Shown here: one piece after another, positions 33,714 through 42,820 of the stretch
How positions within the stretch are numbered: position 1 is the stretch's first letter
How the letters are laid out: each line of letters opens with the position of its first letter
Source: Streptomyces sp. NBC_01016
Lineage (GTDB): Bacteria; Actinomycetota; Actinomycetes; Streptomycetales; Streptomycetaceae
DNA: 64,000 nt
Assembly: GCF_026341035.1 (NCBI RefSeq)
Contig: NZ_JAPEOQ010000001.1
Span: forward strand, 3,038,001 to 3,102,000
Reading direction: 5' to 3'
Made by a program: the position numbers and the translations under genes
Notes under the pieces: generated by a model
The model's database searches: none
Told to the model about the DNA's origin: nothing
The model's input: only the letters and a program-made list of their open reading frames with translations

Positions 33714-35687
33714 ATGATCCAGGCCACCGGACTGACGAGTAACGCACGCAAGGGGAGCCCGCCCGCAGTCGACGACGTGTCCTTCGACGCGCGCGCCGGC
33801 CGTGTCACCGCCCTGCTCGGCGCACGGCGGTCGGGCAAGACGACAGCTGTACGCCTGATGCTCGAACTCCAACAAGGCCGTGGCGTCACCTACTTCAGAG
33901 GCCGCCCGCTGCACCGCATCGCTCATCCCGCGCGGGAAGTCGGCGTACTGCTCGGTGACGTGCCCGGCCATCCGGCCCGAACCGTCCGTGGACACCTGCG
34001 CATGCTCTGCTCCGCGGCCGGTGTACCTGTGCGACGCGCGGACGACGTGCTCGAGGTGGTGGGCCTCGTGAGCCTGCGAGAGGAACGCCTGGGCAGCCTG
34101 TCGCGCGGCATGGACCGACGGCTCGGCCTGGCCTGCGCGCTGCTCGCCGACCCGCACACGCTGGTGCTCGACGATCCCGTGGCCGGCCTCTCCGCCCGGG
34201 AGAGCAGCTGGCTGCACGGCATCCTGAGGGAGTATGCCGCGCTCGGTGGCACGGTGCTTTTCACCACCGACGACGCCAAGGAGGCGGCGCGGGTCGCCGA
34301 CCGCGTCGTCACGCTCGACGAGGGCAAGGTGGTGGCGGACCAGGACGTCGCCGACTTCGCCCGGACCCGGCTGCGGCCCCGGATCGCGGTCCGCAGCCCG
34401 CACGCCGCGAGGTTCGGCGTCCTCCTGGCGAAGGAAGCGCGCACGGCCAAACGTTCGGTCGAAGTGGTCACGGAGGACGGCAGTCGGCTGTCGGTGTACG
34501 GCAGCACCTGCGCGGACGTGGGGGACATCGCGTTCCGGCACGGCATCCTCGTGCACCAACTCGCCGACGAGATCGGCGACGCGGGCCCTTCGGCGGCGGC
34601 ATCTGTCGCGACCGAAGACCGGTCGGGCAACGGCGGTGGCGACGTCGAGGCGGGCACCGACGCCCAAACCGGCACCGGCACCCACGCCGAAACCGGCACC
34701 GGCACCGGCACCGACGGCCCGGCGCATCCCCCCGCGGTGGCCACGCCCCTCAACGCCCTCACCCCCACCAGCACATTCGTGCCACTTGCCGATGCGGCGT
34801 CGGCCCCGGTGGCGCGGCGCCGAGCCGCTTCGAACGGCCGTGCGCTTGAGGCCGAATCCGCACGCGAAACGTCCGTCGCCCTGCCGACGCTGCCGCCACC
34901 GATCACCGTGCGCACCGCCCGCGGCCCGCTGCGCCCGGTGCGCTACGAACTGCGGCGCGCGACCGGCATCGCCACCGGTCACGTCACCGTCGCACTCGTG
35001 CTCGCCGTCTCCGCGGTCCTTTCCGTGCTGCTCGCACGTGCCGGACACACACCGCAGCCACGTCTGATCGCGGCCTGGCCGCAGGTGCTTCCCCTGCCGC
35101 CGGCCGCCCTGGGCGCAGGGTTGCTCGGCGCCTTCGCCTTCGGTGAGGAATTCCACCACCCCGCACTCGCAGCCGACCGCGGAACTGTCCCCCGCCGCCT
35201 GGGACTTCTCGCCGCGAAGCTGCTCGTCGGCGCGGCGGCCGCCCTCCTCCTGGGCGTCCTCACCGTCGTCGGTGACGCCACGCTGCTCTACCTCGTATAC
35301 GGATCGGAGCTCACGCAAGTTCCCGCCGAGTGGCTCTCCCTGAGCACGAGTTGGCTCGCTCTGGTCGTCGGATGCGCCTGGGCGGGTGTTCTCGCGTCCG
35401 GTCTGTTCCGGTCCACGGCGGCCGGACTTGCCGCCGTGGTAGCCGTGCCGATCATCATCGTGCCGCTCGTACAGAAGGCCTTGGAGGGACCATCTGTGCG
35501 AACGGCGGCGGGACTTCCGGGACGCCTGCGTGATCTTGCCTTGATGGACTGGCCGTTCGGGATCGAGCGTTTCGCCGCCGCCGGGATGCGGATGATCACT
35601 CAACCCGTGGGCGGCGCGCTGATGTTGTCGCTGAGTGCCCTGCTCTGCGCATATCTGTTCACAGCGCTGCGTACTCGGGTGCGGTGA
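33714..35687 (+). CDS. ABC transporter ATP-binding/permease fusion with degenerate motifs
   Basis: One chain of 657 residues joins an ATPase to a membrane domain. The N-terminal half shows Walker A GARRSGKT (36-43), a signature LSRGM in place of LSGGQ, and Walker B LVLDDP, where the usual catalytic glutamate is aspartate. Residues 215-400 include an ABC-accessory part and a Gly/Thr-rich linker (TGTGTHAETGTGTGTDG). The C-terminal 260 residues contain about six hydrophobic segments, e.g. VALVLAVSAVLSVLLARAG, LLVGAAAALLLGVLTVVG and AAVVAVPIIIVPLVQKAL, as in ABC-2 permeases. ATG at 33714 follows GAGAGAAGCG. It may be a slow or regulatory ATPase. It lies directly before whiH. Confidence 0.8.
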   Translation: MIQATGLTSNARKGSPPAVDDVSFDARAGRVTALLGARRSGKTTAVRLMLELQQGRGVTYFRGRPLHRIAHPAREVGVLLGDVPGHPARTVRGHLRMLCSAAGVPVRRADDVLEVVGLVSLREERLGSLSRGMDRRLGLACALLADPHTLVLDDPVAGLSARESSWLHGILREYAALGGTVLFTTDDAKEAARVADRVVTLDEGKVVADQDVADFARTRLRPRIAVRSPHAARFGVLLAKEARTAKRSVEVVTEDGSRLSVYGSTCADVGDIAFRHGILVHQLADEIGDAGPSAAASVATEDRSGNGGGDVEAGTDAQTGTGTHAETGTGTGTDGPAHPPAVATPLNALTPTSTFVPLADAASAPVARRRAASNGRALEAESARETSVALPTLPPPITVRTARGPLRPVRYELRRATGIATGHVTVALVLAVSAVLSVLLARAGHTPQPRLIAAWPQVLPLPPAALGAGLLGAFAFGEEFHHPALAADRGTVPRRLGLLAAKLLVGAAAALLLGVLTVVGDATLLYLVYGSELTQVPAEWLSLSTSWLALVVGCAWAGVLASGLFRSTAAGLAAVVAVPIIIVPLVQKALEGPSVRTAAGLPGRLRDLALMDWPFGIERFAAAGMRMITQPVGGALMLSLSALLCAYLFTALRTRVR

Positions 35688-35732
35688 CGACCGGCCGACG
35701 CCTTCCGGTACCTCGCTGAGCGCAACTCCCCG

Positions 35733-35757
35733 TAGAACGCCCATTTCTTTCCGATAA
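35733..35757 (+). promoter_or_regulatory. Candidate sigma-WhiG promoter of whiH
   Basis: TCCGATAA at 35750-35757 matches seven of eight bases of the WhiG/FliA-type -10 (GCCGATAA). TAGA at 35733-35736 resembles the TAAA -35, with a spacing of 13 bases, slightly shorter than the usual 15. whiH of S. coelicolor is known to depend on sigma-WhiG. Confidence 0.6.
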
Positions 35758-35850
35758 GGCGTCAAGTGCAGCGAGGAGGGAGATCACCCTTTCGTGTGCT
35801 TTTCACCAAAGACCTCAAGGGAGTTGGGGACGGCGCCGACAACAGATTCC

Positions 35851-36735
35851 GTGAGTACCCTTGCGCACACCATGATGACCGCCGCCCGCTCCGCCGACTC
35901 AGGCCTCGCAGGACCGGGCGAACTCGACCGCTATCCCTATGTGGAGTCGACCGCCGACCGTGTCGGCGGCCCCGCATGGGAGAGCCCGGACCCTGATCTC
36001 GGCCGGGTGGGCCGACGTGCCGGCGGCAGCCGGGGGCGCGGTCTGCACGGCCAACTCGTCCAGCAGCTCGGGCAGATGATCGTCTCCGGTGACCTCGGCG
36101 CCGACCGCCCGCTGGTTCCGGAGGAGATCGGTCAGCGGTTCGAGGTCTCCCGCACCGTCGTCCGCGAGTCCCTGCGTGTACTGGAGGCCAAGGGCCTGGT
36201 CAGTGCCCGGCCGAACGTCGGCACGCGCGTGCGGCCGGTCAGCGACTGGAACCTGCTGGACCCGGACATCATCGAATGGCGCGCCTTCGGGCCGCAGCGC
36301 GACAGTCAGCGGCGCGAGCTGAGCGAGCTGCGGTGGACGATCGAGCCGCTCGCCGCGCGGCTCGCCGCGGGGCACGGCAGGGAGGACGTGCAGCAGCGCC
36401 TGGCCGACATGGTGGAGATCATGCGGCACGCGCTGGGTCAGGGAGACTCGATCACGTTCTCGCGCGCCGACGCGGAGTTCCACTCGCTGCTCATCCAGCT
36501 CGCGGGCAACAGGATGCTCGAGCACCTCTCCGGCATCGTGTCCGCCGCCCTGCACGTCTCCGGCGGCCCGGTCATCGGCTGCGACCGTCCGAACGAGGCG
36601 GTCGTCGCGCACCACGCGCGCATCGTCGACGCGCTCGCCGCGGGCGATGGTGCGGGTGCCGAGGCGGCCATGCGGCAGCTGCTCATCGTCCACCCCGAGG
36701 TGGAGCGCGTGGTCCCGGCTCCCCGCGAGCACTGA
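35851..36735 (+). CDS. whiH: GntR-family sporulation regulator WhiH
   Basis: A FadR-type GntR regulator located immediately upstream of hrdB, the position of whiH in Streptomyces. WhiH controls sporulation septation in aerial hyphae. A nonconserved 60-residue N-terminus precedes the winged helix-turn-helix (GLHGQLVQQLGQMIVSGDLGADRPLVPEEIGQRFEVSRTVVRESLRVLEAKGLVSARPNVGTRV). An all-helical FCD effector domain follows from about residue 130, with metal-site-type residues FSRADAEFHSLL and VAHHARIVDAL. The GTG at 35851 gives 294 residues and begins VSTLAHTMM; ATG at 35872 is an alternative. A sigma-WhiG-like promoter lies about 100 bp upstream. Effector unknown. Confidence 0.85.
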   Translation: MSTLAHTMMTAARSADSGLAGPGELDRYPYVESTADRVGGPAWESPDPDLGRVGRRAGGSRGRGLHGQLVQQLGQMIVSGDLGADRPLVPEEIGQRFEVSRTVVRESLRVLEAKGLVSARPNVGTRVRPVSDWNLLDPDIIEWRAFGPQRDSQRRELSELRWTIEPLAARLAAGHGREDVQQRLADMVEIMRHALGQGDSITFSRADAEFHSLLIQLAGNRMLEHLSGIVSAALHVSGGPVIGCDRPNEAVVAHHARIVDALAAGDGAGAEAAMRQLLIVHPEVERVVPAPREH

Positions 36736-37198
36736 CCGCGCCGGAGGCGCGGCGGGGCGGTGGAGGGCGAACCATGTGTCGCCGGACGGTGCCGCATGTG
36801 CGACGTGGACGAGTGGACACGGAGCATGTGTAGAAGGGCGCCATCCGGCGACTCGAGGCGTAGGTGGAAGATTCGTTCTCCTATAGGGGATCCGTCCCTC
36901 GAGGTCGTTGGACGCCCGGACGAGTGCAGCCGCATGACCCTTTCTGTCCGTATCAGTCAGTCTTTGACCGATAACGCGGTGTGACTCGGGCCACGCAGAT
37001 TGGGCGTAACGCTCCTCGGGGCAGCGCGATGACCTAAGAGGTGACAGCCGAGGAGGGAATACAGCAGCCGCTTGTGGCGCTGTCCATCTCCCAGGCTCCT
37101 GCCCGCGCCGTCGGCCCATCCCCAAGCCGGCGGTCGTCGGCTCCGGTCCACACAGGACGGGGCCGGAAGCCGTTTTCCAACGTTCCGAGAGGTTGTTC
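36736..37198. other. Long intergenic region upstream of hrdB
   Basis: These 463 bp should contain the hrdB promoters. I see a second ACCGATAA at 36967-36974 resembling a sigma-WhiG -10 but without a clear TAAA -35, and TTGACC at 36964-36969 without a matching -10. No SigR-type GGAAT-N18-GTT pair was found exactly, although GGGAAT occurs at 37055-37060. GAGAGG at 37187-37192 is the hrdB ribosome binding site. Short open frames here lack coding character. Confidence 0.5.
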
Positions 37199-38743
37199 GT
37201 GTCGGCCAGCACATCCCGTACGCTCCCGCCGGAGATCGCCGAATCCGTCTCTGTCATGGCGCTCATTGAGCGGGGAAAGGCTGATGGCCAGATCGCCGGC
37301 GACGACGTGCGCCGTGCGTTCGAAGCCGACCAGATTCCGGCCACTCAGTGGAAGAACGTTCTGCGCAGCCTCAACCAGATCCTCGAGGAAGAGGGTGTGA
37401 CGCTGATGGTCAGTGCCGCTGAGCCCAAGCGTCCCCGAAAGAGCAGCGTCGCAGCCAAGAGTCCGGTCAAGCGCACCGCGACCAAGACCGTCGCGGCCAA
37501 GACGGTTACCTCCAAGAAGGTCGCCGCCACCACCACTCCCGAGCCGCCGGCCGCCGAGGCCGTCGACGAGGAGGCCGAGTCGGCCACGAAGGCCGTGGCG
37601 AAGAAGGCGCCGGCCAAGAAGGCCGCTGCCAAGAAGACGGTCGCCAAGAAGACCGCCGCGAAGAAGACCGCCAAGAAGGACGACGACCTTCTTGAGGACG
37701 ATGCGACCGAGGAGACCCCCGCCCCCGCCAAGGCCGGCGAGGGTGAGGCCACCGAGGAGAAGGAGGGCCAGGGCTTCGTCCTGTCCGACGACGACGAGGA
37801 CGACGCGCCGGCCCAGCAGGTCGCCGCCGCCGGCGCCACCGCCGACCCGGTCAAGGACTACCTGAAGCAGATCGGTAAGGTCCCGCTGCTCAACGCCGAG
37901 CAGGAGGTCGAGCTCGCCAAGCGCATCGAGGCCGGTCTGTTCGCCGAGGACAAGCTGGCCAACGCCGACAAGCTCGCTCCCAAGCTCAAGCGCGAGCTGG
38001 AGATCATCGCCGAGGACGGCCGCCGCGCCAAGAACCACCTCCTGGAGGCCAACCTCCGTCTGGTGGTCTCCCTGGCCAAGCGTTACACCGGCCGCGGCAT
38101 GCTCTTCCTGGACCTCATCCAGGAGGGCAACCTCGGTCTGATTCGCGCGGTCGAGAAGTTCGACTACACCAAGGGCTACAAGTTCTCGACGTACGCCACC
38201 TGGTGGATCCGTCAGGCGATCACCCGCGCCATGGCCGACCAGGCCCGCACCATCCGTATCCCGGTGCACATGGTCGAGGTCATCAACAAGCTCGCGCGCG
38301 TGCAGCGCCAGATGCTCCAGGACCTGGGCCGCGAGCCCACCCCGGAGGAGCTGGCCAAGGAACTCGACATGACCCCCGAGAAGGTCATCGAGGTCCAGAA
38401 GTACGGCCGTGAGCCCATCTCCCTGCACACCCCGCTGGGCGAGGACGGCGACAGCGAGTTCGGTGACCTCATCGAGGACTCCGAGGCAGTCGTCCCGGCC
38501 GACGCCGTCAGCTTCACGCTCCTCCAGGAGCAGCTGCACTCCGTGCTCGACACCCTGTCCGAGCGCGAGGCGGGCGTCGTCTCCATGCGCTTCGGTCTCA
38601 CCGACGGTCAGCCGAAGACCCTCGACGAGATCGGCAAGGTCTACGGCGTGACGCGTGAGCGCATCCGCCAGATCGAGTCCAAGACGATGTCGAAGCTGCG
38701 CCACCCGTCGCGCTCGCAGGTCCTGCGGGACTACCTCGACTAG
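37199..38743 (+). CDS. hrdB: Principal RNA polymerase sigma factor HrdB
   Basis: HrdB is the essential housekeeping sigma-70 of Streptomyces. The N-terminus [31 protein letters not shown] is the known HrdB start. Residues 80-200 form a lysine/alanine/acid-rich region ([12 protein letters not shown] and DDDEDD) typical of the genus. Region 1.2 begins at [16 protein letters not shown]. Region 2 has [55 protein letters not shown], with the core-binding and -10 helices. Region 4 ends [21 protein letters not shown] with the -35 HTH. At 514 residues it is complete. GTG at 37199 follows GAGAGG by 6 bases. A terminator follows directly. Confidence 0.98.
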   Translation: MSASTSRTLPPEIAESVSVMALIERGKADGQIAGDDVRRAFEADQIPATQWKNVLRSLNQILEEEGVTLMVSAAEPKRPRKSSVAAKSPVKRTATKTVAAKTVTSKKVAATTTPEPPAAEAVDEEAESATKAVAKKAPAKKAAAKKTVAKKTAAKKTAKKDDDLLEDDATEETPAPAKAGEGEATEEKEGQGFVLSDDDEDDAPAQQVAAAGATADPVKDYLKQIGKVPLLNAEQEVELAKRIEAGLFAEDKLANADKLAPKLKRELEIIAEDGRRAKNHLLEANLRLVVSLAKRYTGRGMLFLDLIQEGNLGLIRAVEKFDYTKGYKFSTYATWWIRQAITRAMADQARTIRIPVHMVEVINKLARVQRQMLQDLGREPTPEELAKELDMTPEKVIEVQKYGREPISLHTPLGEDGDSEFGDLIEDSEAVVPADAVSFTLLQEQLHSVLDTLSEREAGVVSMRFGLTDGQPKTLDEIGKVYGVTRERIRQIESKTMSKLRHPSRSQVLRDYLD

Positions 38744-38766
38744 TCACAGGCGCTGTACGGCCCTCA

Positions 38767-38810
38767 GAAGGCCCGGCACTTCCCCGTTCGCGGGAAGGTG
38801 CCGGGCCTTC
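38767..38810 (+). terminator. Terminator after hrdB
   Basis: A long stem (GAAGGCCCGGCAC-TTCCC at 38767-38784 against its complement ending 38810, one bulged base, 7-base loop) lies 24 bp after the hrdB stop. Confidence 0.85.
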
Positions 38811-38904
38811 GTCGTCGGCGGGTCCAGGCGGATCCTCACAGTGCGCGGCGTGTCGCGCTGAACGACTCTGGGTGTGCCGTTGCAACCCTGAGTGAGGAGA
38901 CCGT

Positions 38905-39738
38905 ATGCGTCGCTCTTTCGCGAGAGTGCTGACCGCTCCACTGGCCGTGCTGGCCGCGGCGGCGGTGCTGCCGTTGGCTTCCCCCCAGTCCGCGGCCGCC
39001 GACGAGGGAATCGTCGGGGGCCATCAGGCCGATGCCTCCAACAGCCCCTGGGTGGTGGCGCTCGCGAGCCGTGACCGGTTCGGCGGAACCCGTGCGGGTC
39101 AGTTCTGCGGAGGAGTGGTCGTCGGGCGGTCGACGGTCCTCACCGCGGCGCACTGCCTGAGCGAGGACGTGCTCGGAGTGCCGCGCGATCAGGTGCGGGA
39201 CCTCAAGGCGATCGTCGGCCGCGGCGATCTCGAGACGTCCGACGGCGCCGAGGTGTCCGTGCGCAGTGAATGGATCAATCCGGCGTACGACGGCCGGACG
39301 AACGCCGGCGATGTGGCGGTCCTCACACTCGACACACGGCTACCTGAGCGAGATGTGCTCCCGATGGCGGACGAGGGGCACCCGGCGTATCGGGCCGGCA
39401 CCGGTGCGTCCGTCTACGGGTGGGGTGACACGACGGGAGCGGGCGACTACGCGCGTACGTTGCACGCCGCGCGGGTGCGGGTGCTTGCCGACGCCGAGTG
39501 CAAGCAGGCGTATCCGCCGGGCGGCAACGACGGAACGTACAAGCCCTCGTCGATGCTCTGCGCGGGCGAGTCCGGTGGCGGCAAGGACGCCTGCCAAGGG
39601 GACAGTGGCGGTCCGCTGGTCGCCAGGGGCAAGCTGATCGGTCTCGTGTCGTGGGGGAGCGGCTGTGGGCGCGCCGGCAGCCCAGGTGTCTACACGCGCG
39701 CCTCGGAGGCGCTGCGGGTCCTGCGGGGGCACGCCTGA
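38905..39738 (+). CDS. Secreted trypsin-like serine protease (chymotrypsin family S1)
   Basis: A secreted endopeptidase of 277 residues. Residues 1-32 are a Sec signal peptide ending AAA-DE, and the mature enzyme probably starts at IVGGHQAD after a very short propeptide. The catalytic triad is complete: H83 (LTAAHC), D136 (NAGDVAVL) and S234 (GDSGGPL). D228 six residues before the serine predicts cleavage after Arg or Lys. Cysteines at 68/84, 199/219 and 230/255 suit the conserved disulfides. GAGGAG precedes the ATG by 5 bases. It lies between hrdB and a convergent DUF7455 gene. Role unknown; mycelial protease cascades are a reasonable guess. Confidence 0.93.
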   Translation: MRRSFARVLTAPLAVLAAAAVLPLASPQSAAADEGIVGGHQADASNSPWVVALASRDRFGGTRAGQFCGGVVVGRSTVLTAAHCLSEDVLGVPRDQVRDLKAIVGRGDLETSDGAEVSVRSEWINPAYDGRTNAGDVAVLTLDTRLPERDVLPMADEGHPAYRAGTGASVYGWGDTTGAGDYARTLHAARVRVLADAECKQAYPPGGNDGTYKPSSMLCAGESGGGKDACQGDSGGPLVARGKLIGLVSWGSGCGRAGSPGVYTRASEALRVLRGHA

Positions 39739-39760
39739 GGCGTTCTGCGGATACGAGGAC

Positions 39761-39795
39761 GGGCGGCTGCTCCTGGGGTGCAGGGGCAGCCGCCC
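39761..39795. terminator. Hairpin between convergent protease and DUF7455 gene
   Basis: GGGCGGCTGC at 39761-39770 pairs with GCAGCCGCCC at 39786-39795, forming a 10-bp stem that can serve both genes. Confidence 0.75.
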
Positions 39796-39841
39796 GATCA
39801 CCGGCCTGATGCCGGAGCTAACTCGTCGTGTGTGCGAGGCG

Positions 39842-40072
39842 TCAGCGTTCCTCGGTCTCGGCGCTTGCCGGATCGGCGGTGAGCCGCTCCGTCTCGTCCT
39901 GTATTTCAGCGGCGATCTTCTTGAGTTCCGGCTCGAACTTGCGACCGTGGTGGGCGCAGAAGAGCAGTTCACCACCGCTGATCAGAACGACGCGCAGATA
40001 TGCCTGGGCGCCGCAACGGTCACAGCGGTCAGCGGCCGTCAGGGGGGTCGCGGGGGTCAGAACAGTAGTCAC
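39842..40072 (-). CDS. Small zinc-ribbon-like protein (DUF7455 type)
   Basis: A 76-residue cytosolic protein with a likely metal-binding site: CDRCGAQAYLRVVLISGGELLFCAHHGRKFEPEL gives C-x2-C and C-x2-H pairs. The rest is charged and helical, ending in an acidic tail. I recall this as the DUF7455 family, widespread and conserved in actinobacteria; function unknown. GTG at 40072 follows GAGAAGAGG. It is divergent from parE across 440 bp, so it may share regulation with the topoisomerase gene. Confidence 0.78.
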   Translation of the reverse strand: MTTVLTPATPLTAADRCDRCGAQAYLRVVLISGGELLFCAHHGRKFEPELKKIAAEIQDETERLTADPASAETEER

Positions 40073-40512
40073 GTCGCCTCTTCTCTAGCTCGACGAGCTG
40101 TCGTACCAGGGTCAACATCCAACCAGGCCGAAAACGTTCCCGCTCGCGGCTTTTCCTCGAAAAATTTCTTCGAGGCCGGCTGTCTGTCGCCGGGTGGCGG
40201 CGAATGTGCCGTATTGCGTCTCTAATGTCTTACGGGTTCGCGCGTTCTGTCAGGTCGGTCCTCCCCCGGCTGGTTGCCGGTTTGTTCATGAGGACGTGCC
40301 CGGAGCCTAAATGGTTCATGCCTGGAAGGGAACGTGATGTGGGCGTCACTCCATCGAGGGATCGAACATGCATGCGATCCTGGACTAGTCTGGGCTGAGG
40401 TGAGGGTGGCGTGACAAAGGCTCTACCAGGCCTCGGTACCCTCTGAACGGCGACCGACGCCGGCCCTTCATTCGTGAGGGCCCCATCTGAAATTCAGCGA
40501 GGAGCGAACCGC
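40073..40512. promoter_or_regulatory. Intergenic promoter region of parE and DUF7455 gene
   Basis: This 440-bp region holds a possible parE -10 element TACCCT at 40437-40442, with GTGACA 20 bases upstream. It also has another TAGTCT at 40386-40391. A 22-bp imperfect dyad at 40359-40380 has 6-bp arms GGATCG/CGATCC around ATGCAT-like DNA and may bind a regulator. GAGGAG at 40499-40504 is the parE ribosome binding site. Confidence 0.4.
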
Positions 40513-42636
40513 GTGACCGCCGATACGTCCGTGCCGTCCACAGCGCTGCTGACCGGAGCAGACCGGGACGGTTCCAACTACACCGCGCGGCACCTGCTCG
40601 TCCTTGAGGGGCTCGAAGCCGTACGCAAGCGTCCGGGCATGTACATCGGCTCGACCGACAGCCGCGGCCTGATGCACTGCCTCTGGGAGATCATCGACAA
40701 CTCCGTCGACGAGGCCCTCGGTGGCTACTGCGACCGCATCGAGGTGATCCTGCACGACGACGCCTCCGTAGAGGTCCGGGACAACGGCCGCGGCATCCCC
40801 GTGGATGTCGAGCCCAAGACCGGCCTCTCCGGGGTCGAGGTCGTCATGACCAAGCTCCACGCGGGCGGCAAGTTCGGAGGCGGCGCGTACGCGGCCTCCG
40901 GCGGTCTGCACGGCGTGGGCGCCTCCGTGGTGAACGCGCTGTCGGCACGTCTCGATGTCGAGGTGGACCTTGGCGGGCACACGCACGCCATCAGCTTCCG
41001 GCGTGGCGTCCCCGGCGCCTTCGCCAAGCCCGGACCCGACGCGACGTTCGACCCCTCGGCGCGACTGAGCAAGGTCAAGAAGGTCCCGAAGGCGCGACGT
41101 GGCACCCGCGTCCGCTACTGGGCGGACCGCCAGATCTTCCTGAAGGACGCCAAGCTCTCCCTGAGCGACCTGCACCAGCGCGCGCGGCAGACCGCGTTCC
41201 TGGTGCCGGGCCTGACCCTCGTCGTCCGCGACGAGTTCGGCCTCGGCGAGGGTGGCAGCAAGGGCGAGGAATCCTTCCGTTTCGACGGCGGCATCAGCGA
41301 GTTCTGCGAGTACCTGGCGCAGGACAAGCCGGTCTGCGACGTCCTCCGCTTCACCGGGCAGGGCACCTTCAAGGAGACCGTCCCCGTGCTCGACGAGCAC
41401 GGCCAGATGACGCCGACCGAGGTCCAGCGTGAGCTCGGTGTCGACATCGCGCTGCGCTGGGGCACCGGGTACGACACGAGCATCAAGTCGTTCGTGAACA
41501 TCATCGCCACGCCCAAGGGTGGTACTCATGTGGCGGGCTTCGAGCGCTCGCTCACGAAGACGATGAACGAGGTTCTGCGCACCCAGAAGGTGCTGCGCGT
41601 GGCCGAGGACGACGTCGTCAAGGACGACGCACTGGAGGGCCTCACGGCCGTCGTCACGGTGCGTCTGGCGGAGCCGCAGTTCGAGGGCCAGACCAAGGAG
41701 GTCCTCGGTACCTCGGCGGCCAACAGGATCGTCGCGAATGTCGTGGCCAAGGAACTCAAGGCGTTCCTGTCGTCCACCAAGCGCGACGCCAAGGCGCAGG
41801 CCCGCGCCGTCATGGAGAAGGCCGTCGCCGCGGCCCGTACCCGCATCGCCGCGCGTCAGCACAAGGACGCGCAGCGTCGTAAGACGGCCTTGGAGACCTC
41901 GTCGCTCCCCGCCAAGCTCGCGGACTGCCGCAGTGACGACGTGGAGCGCAGCGAGCTGTTCATCGTCGAGGGCGACTCCGCGCTCGGCACCGCCAAGCTC
42001 GCCCGGAACTCCGAGTTCCAGGCTCTGCTGCCGATCCGTGGCAAGATCCTCAACGTTCAGAAGTCGTCCGTGACGGACATGCTGAAGAACGTGGAGTGCG
42101 GCGCCATCATCCAGGTCATAGGAGCTGGGTCCGGCCGGACCTTCGACATCGACGCGGCGCGCTACGGCAAGATCATCCTGCTCGTCGACGCCGACGTCGA
42201 CGGCGCGCACATCCGTACGCTGCTGCTGACGCTGTTCCAGCGCTACATGCGGCCGATGATCGAGGCCGGCCGTGTCTTCGCCGCCGTGCCGCCCCTGCAC
42301 CGCATCGAGCTGGTCCAGCCGAAGAAGGGCCAGGACAAGTACATCTACACGTACTCGGACCGAGAGCTGCGCGAGACGCTGCTCGAGCTCCAGCGCAAGG
42401 GTGTGCGGTACAAGGACTCGATCCAGCGGTACAAGGGTCTCGGTGAGATGGACGCCGACCAGCTCGCGGAGACCACGATGGACCCGCGCCACCGCACGCT
42501 GCGCCGGATCAACATCGGCGAGCTGGAGGCGGCGGAGCACGTCTTCGACCTGCTGATGGGCAACGATGTGGCGCCGCGCAAGGAGTTCATCAGCAGCTCC
42601 GCGTCGACCCTCGACCGGTCGCGCATCGACATGTAG
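40513..42636 (+). CDS. parE: DNA topoisomerase IV subunit B (ParE)
   Basis: The ATPase subunit of the type II topoisomerase that unlinks daughter chromosomes. The GHKL ATPase domain shows EAVRKRPGMYIGST, EIIDNSVDEAL, VRDNGRGIPV and GGLHGVGASVVNALS. The TOPRIM domain contains EGDSALGTAKLARN and DADVDGAHI with its catalytic acidic residues; the C-terminus has QRYKGLGEMDADQLAETTMDP. The length of 707 residues fits ParE of actinobacteria. GTG at 40513 follows GAGGAG. The matching A subunit is at 55882-58338 on the other strand, separated by 13 kb. A distinct gyrB is expected near oriC, which supports parE rather than gyrB here. Confidence 0.95.
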   Translation: MTADTSVPSTALLTGADRDGSNYTARHLLVLEGLEAVRKRPGMYIGSTDSRGLMHCLWEIIDNSVDEALGGYCDRIEVILHDDASVEVRDNGRGIPVDVEPKTGLSGVEVVMTKLHAGGKFGGGAYAASGGLHGVGASVVNALSARLDVEVDLGGHTHAISFRRGVPGAFAKPGPDATFDPSARLSKVKKVPKARRGTRVRYWADRQIFLKDAKLSLSDLHQRARQTAFLVPGLTLVVRDEFGLGEGGSKGEESFRFDGGISEFCEYLAQDKPVCDVLRFTGQGTFKETVPVLDEHGQMTPTEVQRELGVDIALRWGTGYDTSIKSFVNIIATPKGGTHVAGFERSLTKTMNEVLRTQKVLRVAEDDVVKDDALEGLTAVVTVRLAEPQFEGQTKEVLGTSAANRIVANVVAKELKAFLSSTKRDAKAQARAVMEKAVAAARTRIAARQHKDAQRRKTALETSSLPAKLADCRSDDVERSELFIVEGDSALGTAKLARNSEFQALLPIRGKILNVQKSSVTDMLKNVECGAIIQVIGAGSGRTFDIDAARYGKIILLVDADVDGAHIRTLLLTLFQRYMRPMIEAGRVFAAVPPLHRIELVQPKKGQDKYIYTYSDRELRETLLELQRKGVRYKDSIQRYKGLGEMDADQLAETTMDPRHRTLRRINIGELEAAEHVFDLLMGNDVAPRKEFISSSASTLDRSRIDM

Positions 42637-42684
42637 CGACGAGGGCGGGGAGGCGGTGATCGCGTCCCCGCCACGCAGGTCACC

Positions 42685-42718
42685 TCATGCGGCTCCACCC
42701 ACGGGTGGAGCCGCATGA
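42685..42718 (+). terminator. Hairpin after parE
   Basis: TCATGCGGCTCCACCC (42685-42700) is followed after two bases by its exact complement, a 16-bp stem whose apex must open to form a loop. Confidence 0.75.
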
Positions 42719-42820
42719 TCCACCCGCGATCCACCCCGGCTCCGATCCCCTGACCTGCCGATTTCCGTAGCGTCGAAGGCGTTGAACCACTTCGCTCCCG
42801 ACCGCTCCACGGAGGCAGTC

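Noticed and set aside
36760..36984. A 74-codon frame upstream of hrdB
   Set aside because: No ribosome site, no conserved pattern and cysteine/arginine-rich composition like noncoding GC-rich DNA.
37055..37080. SigR-type promoter before hrdB
   Set aside because: GGGAAT at 37055 is present, but the expected GTT about 18 bases downstream is not; the match is incomplete.
40468..42540. A 690-codon minus-strand frame opposite parE
   Set aside because: Antisense shadow of parE with no recognisable domain.
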